Positions 54,999 through 62,981 of a DNA stretch of 64,000 nucleotides are shown piece by piece. The stretch lies in the NCBI RefSeq assembly GCF_000359585.1, contig NZ_APMH01000002.1, positions 1 to 64,000 on the forward strand, read 5' to 3'. The position numbers were made by a program, and so were the translations under genes. The DNA comes from Clostridium tyrobutyricum DSM 2637 = ATCC 25755 = JCM 11008 (lineage in GTDB: Bacteria > Bacillota > Clostridia > Clostridiales > Clostridiaceae). Under the pieces are notes generated by a model, which ran no database searches, was not told the origin of the DNA, and saw only the letters and a list, made by a program, of their open reading frames with translations. Numbering within the stretch: position 1 is the stretch's first letter; each line of letters opens with the position of its first letter.

Positions 54999-55710
54999 GA
55001 AAAAATGTCGACAATTAAAACAAAGAAAACAAGGTGCTGTTTAATTTTATTATATACTATCTATTGATAATTACAATAAAGCCAATGTTAAGTTTTCGTT
55101 ATATAATACTCAAGTAATAAATTTGCAATGTGAGCATATATTGTAATATGTTCATCCTCTAACTAGCTTTCAGTTTGGCTTTTATTACATTAAATAAGAG
55201 AGCCCTAAATAGGACTCTCTATGCTGTGAAAAACTTATGGTATATAGGAGATATACCATGTATATTTTAACATAGCTTTCATATAATTACAAAACATATA
55301 GAAATAAGCCTTGGCATTAACCAAGACCTATTTTAAGGGAACTATAAGAAAAATATTATAGTGTTATTTTATTATATACGCTTTATTAAATAATTTCAAC
55401 AGTAAAAGCCCTAGATTTGACTAGGGTTTTTACTAAAAAACTTTATGACAAAAGAAGAACTATGATTCAATTATATATAATTATGTAATTTATTTCAATA
55501 CCTAGAATAAATTTATAGAATATGATATGATTATAGAGAACACAGTTGTGTTCTATCATTACTTAAAATTAAAAGCCGTCCTTTTCTTTTAACTGACTTA
55601 GTTGTCAGTTATTTTTTTATGTAAGAAAAGCCCCGAAATCAATCGAGGCTTTAGCTATTAGGAGGAAAATATGCTTTACTTTATTATATGAAGTTAATTA
55701 TATAATGTTT
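54965..55710 (+). repeat. Four related hairpin plus AT-box modules in a gene-poor stretch
   Basis: Between the Spo0E-like gene and the small terminase no convincing gene is found. Four hairpins of the AAGCC...GGCTT type occur at 54965-54998, 55302-55334, 55401-55434 and 55627-55652. Each is followed 40-70 bases later by an AT-rich box; the first two boxes share TTTTATTATATAC-N8-T-x-AATAATT. Short SD-led frames of 5-6 codons start at 55258 and 55671. A further terminator-like hairpin lies near 55590-55612. Confidence 0.45.
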
Positions 55711-55918
55711 CTACTTTTTTCTTGCCTCTTTATATTATATAGATTTATATTCGAGTTGTTACAATGAATAAAATTTTATTTTACAGAAATACTATTATTG
55801 TCTTGTAGATGTATTGGCTTTTTTCAGTATAAATAAATATATGATGATTTGAAAAACCTAGAGAGTAGTTAGCTTTCTAGGTTTTAAATTGCTACTCTAT
55901 CTAGCACTATTTATCACC

Positions 55919-56371
55919 TCATTTATACGCATCCCATTTACTCTTAGGCTTGTCTTCCTCTTCGTTTTTGGGTATTACAAGTTTGCATCTGCTGGATATA
56001 GTTAATCCTAAATCAGACGCCGCAGCCCTGCACTGTTTGAAATATTTATCTTGTATGCCTACAATATCCTTATTAAATAAATAATCTGTTTCTGTAAGCA
56101 TCTCTTGTGTGACTTTTACATACATTTTTCTTGCAATAATAAATCTAGCCAAGGCATCTTGATCAAGATTAGACATTATCTTAACCCTAATTAATTCCTT
56201 AGCTATTCTATCAAATTCCTCTTTTAAATCGCCATCCAAATAAGATGGTGCCCTTATATTATCATCTGGGGCTTTCACTTCTGCATTTTTTCTTTCTTCA
56301 ATTTCAGCTTTGGTTAAGTGTTTCTTTCCTTTAGCTGCAATCAGGTCTATAGGTTGCCTAGGTCTAGCCAT
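55919..56371 (-). CDS. Phage terminase small subunit, P27 family
   Basis: The 150 residues match P27-type small terminases: MARPRQPIDLIAAKGKKHLTKAEIEERK, then APSYLDGDLKEEFDRIAKEL, and DQDALARFIIARKMY. It would bind phage DNA ends for packaging. AGGAGG lies 13 bases before the ATG at 56371. The large terminase that should follow is missing, so it is an orphan of a decayed prophage. Confidence 0.9.
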   Translation of the reverse strand: MARPRQPIDLIAAKGKKHLTKAEIEERKNAEVKAPDDNIRAPSYLDGDLKEEFDRIAKELIRVKIMSNLDQDALARFIIARKMYVKVTQEMLTETDYLFNKDIVGIQDKYFKQCRAAASDLGLTISSRCKLVIPKNEEEDKPKSKWDAYK

Positions 56372-56613
56372 ATCAATGTTTTTCCTCCTTTCATAGTGCA
56401 GTATATGAACTTTTAAAATTCATTTAGGGAGTTTGTGTGCACGAACAGGCCCCCATGTGGTGCTACGTGATGAGCCCAAACTTTCTTATATCCCCCTAGC
56501 ATCAGTAGTTTCGAGGTTTATGATTTATATATAGGAATTTATTATAATCTTTTCTCTTGCCTTGTTTTACTTTATTTACCATTACGTGTATGAATATTGC
56601 ATGATTACATATG

Positions 56614-56847
56614 TTAACTTGCAAACTGTTTGTTCCATTCATTTAATATGAATCTTAATCGTTCTTGTGTTCTTACTTTATCTTTCTTATATAATTCATG
56701 TATATACTTATGGTTCATGTCAGTTAGTGGTACAAGGTTATCTATATCTAGCTTCTTACTGTAATCATCTTCTATTGGTATAATATCCGCCTCCTATTTT
56801 CCAGATATGCATAACTTTTCTAACTTAGTTATGTAGCGATAAGTCAT
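56614..56847 (-). pseudogene. Phage HNH endonuclease remnant
   Basis: Leftward frame reads MTYRYITKLEKLCISGK, a TAG stop, then EADIIPIEDDYSKKLDIDNLVPLTD and a helical tail to the TAA at 56614. The pattern follows phage HNH proteins located beside small terminases, but the zinc-binding segment and the first HNH histidine are lost (ADII for DHII). It sits directly upstream of the terminase gene, as usual. Confidence 0.65.
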
Positions 56848-57048
56848 TATATCCAACCTCAATTTATACTTGAACAATTACATTGTCTTTTTGCAACTTT
56901 AAAAACACTCCGTTTATCTTTAATTATCTTATAATATCTCTGTATATAAATAAAAAGCTTACTTCCTTTATATTTTTTATTTATTGCTCACAACATTCAA
57001 TAAAAATAAACTCTGCCAAATTAACTTCAACAGAGTTTGTAATTAGTA

Positions 57049-57300
57049 TCAATAATTTCTAATAATTAACTCACTATACTTATACTCTTTATCTTTGTAC
57101 TTTCCCACTAGATTGTGATTTCTCTCAACCTCATCTATATTGAAATCCTTGTATAATTCTCTTACGAATTCACAGTCATTATATGAAAGAATAAATCTGC
57201 CTTTCACATTTTTAAGAACTTCACACAACCTCATATGATCCTCTTTTGAAAATTGCGCCTGATAGTATTTTTCAGTACCGTAAAGAGTACTATGATAATT
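57049..57300 (-). pseudogene. Phage DNA adenine methylase, C-terminal fragment
   Basis: The open stretch reads STLYGTEKYYQAQFSKEDH, then GRFILSYNDCEFVRELYKDF and YSELIIRNY to the stop at 57049. This is the C-terminal quarter of a D12-class (Dam-like) N6-adenine methylase. The SAM-binding and DPPY motifs are gone. An internal ATG at 57234 begins a 61-codon frame, but it cannot be an active enzyme. Confidence 0.75.
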
Positions 57301-57435
57301 ATATAATTGAGTAAAATACTTAACTTAAGTAAATACTATAAGGGAAAGTATTTAGAACCATAAAACATTCCATTTGCAAAGTTTTTTACTTTATGTATAT
57401 TTGTAACTTATTAATTTTATGGGAGGAAATTTATA

Positions 57436-57606
57436 ATGGATAATAATAAAAACAGAATGAAAGACAGACCTAAGTCTAACACTGAAAAAAGAAAAATGTA
57501 TTGTGAAGCAGGCGCCGAGATAGGTATCGAACATGGCAAAAAAATAGGTTCTCACTCAAATGGGAAAAAATACACAAAGAGATCAAAATTATCTCATAAC
57601 AAATAA
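57436..57606 (+). CDS. Small very basic protein (56 residues), function unknown
   Basis: The ATG at 57436 has a GGGAGG site ten bases upstream. The product (MDNNKNRMKDRPKSNTEKRK, then EAGAEIGIEHGKKIGSHSNG) is strongly basic, glycine-containing and without hydrophobic helices. It could be a DNA-binding or spore-type protein. It is the only plus-strand gene in this part and ends at a terminator. I do not recognise the family. Confidence 0.6.
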   Translation: MDNNKNRMKDRPKSNTEKRKMYCEAGAEIGIEHGKKIGSHSNGKKYTKRSKLSHNK

Positions 57607-57608
57607 TA

Positions 57609-57638
57609 AAGCCTAGAGCATTTTCCCACTCTAGGCTT
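57609..57638. terminator. Terminator between small basic gene and holin gene
   Basis: AAGCCTAGAG (57609-57618) pairs with CTCTAGGCTT (57629-57638), between convergent genes. The minus-strand side ends in TTTATTATTT. Confidence 0.8.
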
Positions 57639-57645
57639 AAAATTT

Positions 57646-58200
57646 CTATTGAGCTGCTGCACTCCCGGCAGTACTTTGAATACTAGCAATAGTCTGCTTT
57701 AACTGAGTATTCTCAGCCTGTACTGCAGCCAAATCCTGATTTATCTTAGCAATCTGTGCATTCTTTTCAGCTTCACTTACAGGAGCATGTCCAAGGTCAT
57801 TTACTGCTTCCTGGATAAAATCATCTATCAATTTCTTCTGATTTTCAGTAGGAGTTATATTGATTTCTTTTAACGCTGCATAAACTGTTTCCTGTGCAGA
57901 TTTAAATTTTTCTTCATTCGTCTGAAGGCTTCCAGCATGAGCCAGCTGCTCTGCTGCTTTAACTCCTGCCACTGCTTTTTGTTCAATCCAATCTACAAGT
58001 GTTGCTGCAGGTTTTAGACTTGGGATTGTCTTTGCTACCTGGATGAGTGGCTCTGTTGCTTTTAATACATCTCCTGTAGTATCAAGTACCTTTTCAGTGT
58101 TAATATTCTTTTTCTTTAAATAAGGTACCAATCCATAGATACCACCAATTACCCCTACTAAAACTCCACCTACTGCTACAATATCATTTACATTAATCAT
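57646..58200 (-). CDS. Phage holin, LL-H family
   Basis: This protein of about 184 residues has one N-terminal membrane helix (IVAVGGVLVGVIGGIYGLVPYL), a long helical middle (ATLVDWIEQKAVAGVKAAEQL, typical of Phage_holin_6) and a C-terminal coiled coil (residues ~140-175). Holins open the membrane to release the lysin. The ATG at 58200 is chosen for its GGAGG site. It lies next to the lysin gene on the same strand. Confidence 0.85.
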   Translation of the reverse strand: MINVNDIVAVGGVLVGVIGGIYGLVPYLKKKNINTEKVLDTTGDVLKATEPLIQVAKTIPSLKPAATLVDWIEQKAVAGVKAAEQLAHAGSLQTNEEKFKSAQETVYAALKEINITPTENQKKLIDDFIQEAVNDLGHAPVSEAEKNAQIAKINQDLAAVQAENTQLKQTIASIQSTAGSAAAQ

Positions 58201-58384
58201 ATTTATTACCTCCATTATTTTGATAATTTCATAGATTAGCTATTTTACTAGCCCTGTAAAGCAAAATTCTCACACTACTTTCCAGTAGATAAAATGAAAA
58301 TTTATTATTCATATAATTTTCACTTTACATTTTCATTAAAGTTTTGCATTGACTTTACAATACATGTTGTAAACAAAAGCTTGT

Positions 58385-59215
58385 CTATTTACCCCCATTT
58401 TTAATAAAATTAAGAACTAATTGCATAGTTGCATATCTATCTGAACCTGATATCAGTTTAGTAAGATAGCTTGTATACTGTTTTTCATTTCCACCAACTG
58501 CATATACATTCTCCACCTGGCTGAAATCAAACTTTCTACCATTGGAAATTGTAGGACAGTTAAGATAGTCAGCAAGTATTTCAGCACTATTCTGATCGGG
58601 TCCATAATTGTAAACTACTATATTTTTCACTTTTTTCTTTCCTCCCTTTAGAGAATTATAAAAATCCTCTGTCATATAATTGAGATCTATATATCCAATT
58701 ACACCTGATATCTGTCCCTTGTCTATGAACTGCCATATTGAATATTTATCCCATAAAGTAAAGCTTGGTGATTTAACTCCATAATGAGCCACCCACAATG
58801 GATATTTGGTTATTTTACTGTTTAGATGTTCCTTTATATAGCTTGGATTACAATAGATAAGTGCTGGTGCTATATCTGATATAATATCCAAGAAAGCTAG
58901 ACATGCATCTGTCATATCTCTACTGCATTTTTGCTCAAAGTCCAGGACTACAAAGTCAGGCTTTGCTCCTGCAGCAATTGACTTGAAAAAGTTAGCTTCA
59001 CGAATGGCTTTGGCCCTATCCTGGAAGTTAGCGAAATGATATCCTCCAGCAATAAGTCCTAAAGCCTTTGTATTAGCAATATTATTATTGTAAAATCTAT
59101 CTATAAAGGTTGCCCCTTCGGTTGCCTTTGATATAACAAACTGATGATCCTCATTTTTAAGCAGATTGATATTAACCTTTCCGTTAAGATTACTTATATC
59201 AACACCTTTAATCAT
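58385..59215 (-). CDS. Phage endolysin: GH25 muramidase with cell-wall-binding repeat
   Basis: The 276 residues have a GH25 lysozyme domain (GVDISNLNG, GGYHFANF, FVVLDFEQKC with the catalytic Asp/Glu pair) over residues 1-190. A single cell-wall-binding type 2 module follows (VENVYAVGGNEKQYTSYLTKLISGSDRYAT). It cleaves peptidoglycan between MurNAc and GlcNAc. No signal peptide, so release needs the holin. SD GAGGAGG. It seems intact and could also be expressed in sporulation. Confidence 0.93.
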   Translation of the reverse strand: MIKGVDISNLNGKVNINLLKNEDHQFVISKATEGATFIDRFYNNNIANTKALGLIAGGYHFANFQDRAKAIREANFFKSIAAGAKPDFVVLDFEQKCSRDMTDACLAFLDIISDIAPALIYCNPSYIKEHLNSKITKYPLWVAHYGVKSPSFTLWDKYSIWQFIDKGQISGVIGYIDLNYMTEDFYNSLKGGKKKVKNIVVYNYGPDQNSAEILADYLNCPTISNGRKFDFSQVENVYAVGGNEKQYTSYLTKLISGSDRYATMQLVLNFIKNGGK

Positions 59216-59275
59216 ATAAATACCTCCTCGTTTTTATATTATTTATGTGCCTTAAAAACTGACATTCTTTTCACT

Positions 59276-59533
59276 TCAGATGCAATTCAAGCAAATAAAT
59301 AAAGAGCCCCAAAAATGAAGCTCCCAAATTCCCATACCCCACTTAAAAGTACTTATTAAACTTTTAAGCCTATCACATAAATCTTCCAGTTTTTCATCTA
59401 CTCTCTCCCCTTTTACTTCAAGCATTTTAAGTCTGCTGTCATGTTCATCAAAAGTATTATCATATTCCTCTAATTTTTCTTTTATATGTCTGTGTCTTTC
59501 TTCATCTAGCTTTGCATCATAGCATTCACTCAT
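59276..59533 (-). pseudogene. XhlA-family hemolysin/holin-associated protein, frameshifted near the C-terminus
   Basis: MSECYDAKLDEERHRHIKEK and the coiled-coil body (DEHDSRLKMLEVKGERVDEK) fit XhlA. After KWGMG the frame continues with unrelated residues (IWELHFWGSLFICLNCI), while the next frame gives NLGASFLGLFIYLLELHLK and a stop at 59272-59274, the expected membrane anchor. One missing A near 59326 explains it. AGGAGG fixes the start at 59533. It normally works with holin and lysin. Confidence 0.75.
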
Positions 59534-59728
59534 TTCTAACCTCCTGTTTTTAAGTATCAAAAAAGAGTCCTGGATTTATTTTTATTTTGTTGTTCAACTT
59601 TATCCTTGAGGATCTACTTGACTTTCACACCTCTCCACCTTCTTTCAAAAACAAAAATAAGCACCAGCTTTGACCAGTACTTATTTTTGTTATCATTTTT
59701 ACTTATATAATAGGGGGACTATTATTTT

Positions 59729-59852
59729 CATTTTCTCTAAGGCCATTTCCTTAGGACACTTATAATTATATATAGTATTTGTTACGGTTTAATGTCATAT
59801 TTATTAATACTATGTAAACATATTCCACTATTTCATGAATAATGTTAAAAGA
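59729..59852. repeat. Copy 1 of a ~120-bp imperfect direct repeat
   Basis: This segment and 61995-62115 are about 80% identical by eye. They share TTTTCTCTAAGG...ATTTCCTTAGGACACTTAT, then TTGTTACGG-TTAATGTCATATT and a GTAAACA...ATGAAT-ATTGTTAAA end. The CTAAGG/CCTTAG part is a small hairpin. The two copies flank the iteron, RHH, flavin-reductase and MarR genes. Confidence 0.65.
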
Positions 59853-59894
59853 CACCCAGATAACCAGATGTCCTGCACAAGATATAGTATTAAA

Positions 59895-60020
59895 TTTTGC
59901 GGTTTCCCGCATTGGAGCTCCATTTAACCATGGAGGTATAGGTTTATTTGCCCCAACAGTTTCGCATTGTTAAGAGGCTTGATGGGTTATATTAAAAAAG
60001 GAGAACTTATGTCTTAGCCA
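59895..60020. other. Possible structured RNA in a gene-free stretch
   Basis: Compact hairpins follow each other: GCGG/CCGC (59899-59910), CTCCAT/ATGGAG (59918-59935) and AACA/TGTT (near 59955-59973). GC content is higher than the surroundings, and AAAAAAGGAGAACTTATG with an immediate stop (ATGTCTTAG) follows. No known riboswitch class was matched on either strand. Confidence 0.3.
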
Positions 60021-60059
60021 CAATTGACTATATATAGTATGTAATACTTTTACATGAAT

Positions 60060-60125
60060 TTTGTCCCAGCTTTGTCTCACTTTTGTCCTATTTTTGTCCC
60101 AAATCTGTCTCATTTCTGTCTCACA
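60060..60125. repeat. Six tandem 11-bp repeats (iteron-like array)
   Basis: Six units of exactly 11 bp follow without gaps: TTTGTCCCAGC, TTTGTCTCACT, TTTGTCCTATT, TTTGTCCCAAA, TCTGTCTCATT, TCTGTCTCACA (consensus TTTGTCYCAnn). One unit per helical turn places all sites on one face of the DNA. The array begins 40 bases past the stop of a tiny ribbon-helix-helix gene. Confidence 0.9.
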
Positions 60126-60164
60126 ATTTTCACTATTTATCTTTTACTTTTAATCCCAGTACCT

Positions 60165-60293
60165 TTACTTAACAAATATAAACAATATTGATTCATTACT
60201 TATACCTTCTTCTTTAGATTTTTCCATTAGTTCTTTATGAAGTGATTTAGGCATTCTCAACTTAAACTGACCCGAAAAATTTTCTTTTTCCAT
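60165..60293 (-). CDS. Tiny ribbon-helix-helix protein (42 residues) beside the iterons
   Basis: MEKENFSGQFKLRMPKSLHK and the following KEEGISNESILF match the strand-helix-turn-helix pattern of HicB-C/CopG/ParR-type DNA-binding domains (R-x-P-K-x-L-H is typical). No strong ribosome site is present, and the last ~7 residues look atypical, so it could be a truncated HicB-like antitoxin. The 11-bp repeats just downstream are a plausible target. Confidence 0.55.
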   Translation of the reverse strand: MEKENFSGQFKLRMPKSLHKELMEKSKEEGISNESILFIFVK

Positions 60294-60399
60294 AATATTT
60301 AATATGTTCGTAAAATATCCAAACAGGAGCGTGACTAAGGTAAACGTAAGCTGTTTACCGTTTATATTTTCTTTCTACATTATTGTTTTATACTCCATA

Positions 60400-60978
60400 T
60401 TATTTCTGGCATCCTTCCAAAACCAACACTGATCCAAAATTCTTCAGGCTCGTGCACAGATCTTCTCTTTCATGCACCGGCCCATTTCGCAAACCTGTAA
60501 CAACAGGTACCTCTTCAGCATCAAATTCCAGTACCTCAAACATGTGTTTCGTATAATCAATATAAGATTTGAACAGGCCAGCATCAGGATTACCTTGATT
60601 AAATGAAAGAATCAGCTTTTGTTTCACAGCATTTTCTTTGAAAAACGGAGAGAATCGCGGGGAAAACCGTGCAAACAACCTATCGGTAAATATCTTGCCT
60701 TGGGCACTCATCTGACCCATGTAAATCGGTGAGCCTAAAACAATGGCATCTGCATACTCAAGTGCATCATAAATTTTCTGCATATCGTCGTTGATAACAC
60801 ACCCCTGATCGCCGTTGTGGCAAGCCCAACATCCACAGCATGGTTTGATATCAAGATCGCTGAAACTGAAAGTACTCGTCTGGGCACCCTGTTCCTTTGC
60901 ACCTTCGAGTATTTTATTTACAATAAAAGCAGTATTGCCTTCTTTACGCTGACTTGCGATAATTCCGATGATATTCAT
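60400..60978 (-). CDS. Flavodoxin-fold NAD(P)H reductase (iron-sulfur flavoprotein-like)
   Basis: The protein has about 192 residues: GIIASQRKEGNTAFIVNKILEGA (FMN-phosphate loop), a Cys motif CCGCWACHNGDQGC as in iron-sulfur flavoproteins or their cluster-free relatives, and VLGSPIYMGQMSAQGKIFTDR. It transfers electrons to flavin-type or quinone acceptors. The ATG at 60978 is fixed by AGGAGG. GC content is above its surroundings, suggesting recent acquisition. MarR-type operator repeats lie upstream. Confidence 0.88.
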   Translation of the reverse strand: MNIIGIIASQRKEGNTAFIVNKILEGAKEQGAQTSTFSFSDLDIKPCCGCWACHNGDQGCVINDDMQKIYDALEYADAIVLGSPIYMGQMSAQGKIFTDRLFARFSPRFSPFFKENAVKQKLILSFNQGNPDAGLFKSYIDYTKHMFEVLEFDAEEVPVVTGLRNGPVHEREDLCTSLKNFGSVLVLEGCQK

Positions 60979-61066
60979 GCTTTTTCCTCCTTGCATATCA
61001 GTTTTGTTTTCCGTTTGTTATGCGGATTGTATGTTCATTGTACGATCTCCTCTTATAACGGCATTT

Positions 61067-61141
61067 TTGTTTCCTTGTCAACATAATTATTTTATCATCT
61101 CATTGTTTCCTTGTCAATATCAATATTGAAGAGGAAACAAT
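61067..61141. promoter_or_regulatory. MarR-type operator repeats upstream of the flavin reductase
   Basis: TTGTTTCCTTGTCAA occurs at 61067-61081 and again at 61103-61117. An inverted variant, TTGAAGAGGAAACAA, lies at 61127-61141. A related GTTTCC-CA-GGCAAC dyad is in the marR promoter, so the same protein probably binds all of them. Confidence 0.6.
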
Positions 61142-61172
61142 AAAGTCTGTGAATTTAAAGACGCACAAAAAT

Positions 61173-61201
61173 GCAGCCCATCCTCAATAAGGGAGAGCTG
61201 C
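61173..61201 (-). terminator. Terminator of the marR gene
   Basis: GCAGC (61173-61177) pairs with GCTGC (61197-61201) with further partial pairing inside. On the minus strand it is followed by ATTTTTGTG. Confidence 0.55.
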
Positions 61202-61247
61202 CGGAAATTTGTTGTTTCTTAATATGTTTCAAGGAGAGTCCGTAAAA

Positions 61248-61727
61248 CTATAGGTTATCAGATTTCATATCTACACCCAGTTTCTTTATTTCCGTGTCCA
61301 AATGCATATTATACTTTTTCGCGAAGCCGAGTATAATATCAAGCTGTTCCTCTGTTACTTGTTCAAAAAAGGGTTGATCTCTATCCTTAAACTCTCTGTG
61401 CATTTCCTCATGGATATCGTAAATTGTTTTTCCTTGCTCAGTGAGTTCAAAATAGACTTCTTTATTATTATTCGGCTTCTGATAACTTTCTATAAGCCCT
61501 TTTTTTACGAGTTTCTTAGTTAGTTTGCTTATGGCACCTCTGGTCATGCCAAAAGACTCCGCCAGCTTTGTCACGTTGGAATCTTCATCTTCTCCTATAT
61601 AAGCAATACAATGTATTTCAGAAGGATTATAACCCTTAAGCCTATCTTTCATCTTAAAGCTATCAAGCCATATTCTTTTTTTAAATATGTCCCATAAACC
61701 CTTCATTGCCCGTTCTTCTTTGTTCAT
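61248..61727 (-). CDS. MarR-family transcriptional regulator
   Basis: The 159 residues have a winged-helix core (NVTKLAESFGMTRGAISKLTKKLVKKGLIESYQKPNNNKEVYFELTEQGK) between dimerisation helices. The ATG at 61727 is fixed by GGAGGACAAGC. It is separated by a hairpin from the flavin-reductase gene on the same strand. It likely represses both itself and the reductase through GTTTCC-type sites until a toxic or redox-active compound binds. Confidence 0.9.
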   Translation of the reverse strand: MNKEERAMKGLWDIFKKRIWLDSFKMKDRLKGYNPSEIHCIAYIGEDEDSNVTKLAESFGMTRGAISKLTKKLVKKGLIESYQKPNNNKEVYFELTEQGKTIYDIHEEMHREFKDRDQPFFEQVTEEQLDIILGFAKKYNMHLDTEIKKLGVDMKSDNL

Positions 61728-61775
61728 TGCTTGTCCTCCAATCTGTTGACACTTAATCGTATTATATAATAGTTT

Positions 61776-61789
61776 CGTTTCCCAGGCAA
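61776..61789. promoter_or_regulatory. Dyad in the marR promoter
   Basis: GTTTCCCAGGCAAC is a near-perfect palindrome about 50 bases upstream of the marR start, matching the repeats before the flavin-reductase gene. It is a likely autoregulatory operator. Confidence 0.5.
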
Positions 61790-61994
61790 CAATAGCAAGG
61801 CAATTAGATATATAAACAATACATAAAAATGAGCACCCTAAATGACGAATGCTCATTTTGTAATATATTGTTGGGAGAACAACAATTATTGGTATCTAAT
61901 GGCGGTTGCACTTAAGTTTGGTGTGCCCTGCAACCACAGGCACCAGTCTGGTAATTACCATTACTTTTATTCATTTATGTAAAAGCATTATTTC

Positions 61995-62115
61995 CGTTTT
62001 CTCTAAGGTATTTCCTTAGGACACTTATTATTCTATATAGTTTTTGTTACGGCTTAATGTCATATTGGTTAAGTATTTGTAAACAATTTATACCATTTTA
62101 TGAATATTGTTAAAG
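61995..62115. repeat. Copy 2 of the ~120-bp imperfect direct repeat
   Basis: Same orientation and order as copy 1 at 59729-59852. A shorter third relic (TTAATGTCA...TTTTGTAAACAAATT) is visible at about 62841-62875. The 130 bases before copy 2 contain interlocking hairpins (GGTTGCA/TGCAACC near 61904-61936) and no gene. Confidence 0.65.
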
Positions 62116-62173
62116 AACAATTAGCATATGCCTGCTTATGAAAATAACTATTTAACAGCCTACCAAAATAAAA

Positions 62174-62662
62174 TTATATTAATGGAATATAATATAAAAT
62201 TATATCCGTATAACTTCCATCACCAAGCAAGTAACCAGCAGGAATAATACCAATACGATTAAATCCTATCTTTTCATACAGATGAATCGCACTTTGATTT
62301 GTACTTACAACAGCATTAAACTGAAGAATGGAAAAATTCAATTCCCTTGCCTTGTCCATAGAATGGCGCACCAACTTTTCTCCAATATGCTCCCCCCTAT
62401 AATTTGCACAAACAGCATATGAAGCATTTGCAATATGACTACAGCGTCCAATATTATTGGGGTGTAAAATATACAATCCCAAAATTTGATTATCACAAAC
62501 AGCAACTGCTGTAAATGACTGAGATGCAAAAAATATTTCTGCCTCCTTTTCACTCATTTTTTCTATTTGAGGAAATGCTTTTGCTTCTTCAACTATATTA
62601 TTCCAGATCCTTGTAATGCATGGTATGTCTTTATCAATATACTTACGTATTGTAATTTTCAT
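62174..62662 (-). CDS. GNAT-family N-acetyltransferase
   Basis: The 162 residues carry the GNAT core: AVAVCDNQILGLYIL, the acetyl-CoA loop YRGEHIGEKLVRHSMDKA (variant of R/Q-x-x-G-x-G/A), and NQSAIHLYEKIGFNRIG. The substrate is unknown. The ATG at 62662 is preferred over upstream ATGs because AAAGGAA lies eight bases before it. It is a single gene at the edge of the mobile region. Confidence 0.88.
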   Translation of the reverse strand: MKITIRKYIDKDIPCITRIWNNIVEEAKAFPQIEKMSEKEAEIFFASQSFTAVAVCDNQILGLYILHPNNIGRCSHIANASYAVCANYRGEHIGEKLVRHSMDKARELNFSILQFNAVVSTNQSAIHLYEKIGFNRIGIIPAGYLLGDGSYTDIILYYIPLI

Positions 62663-62981
62663 CTTTGGCATTCCTTTCTTTATCATAACTATTGAATATC
62701 GAAATTTACAAGAGATACTATATTAAATAAATTATATCATTATATTTCAAAAATAACCTTGAATGTGATGTATATAACAATGGTTACTAAAAGTAATCAG
62801 TTTAATATACTCCTATTTTTTCCTGTAAGCATAGAATTTTTAGTTAATGTCACAGTTTTGTAAACAAATTAGTCGTATAAGTAATATTTTTGTAAATAAA
62901 ACATGCAATTTCTAATATATAATAGGCTTATATGCAAAATTAATTACATCAACTATTTTATGTAATAGGGAGGGTGATATT

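Noticed and set aside
59895..59990. Cyclic-di-GMP or TPP riboswitch
   Set aside because: Neither strand contains the conserved core strings of these classes; only generic hairpins are present.
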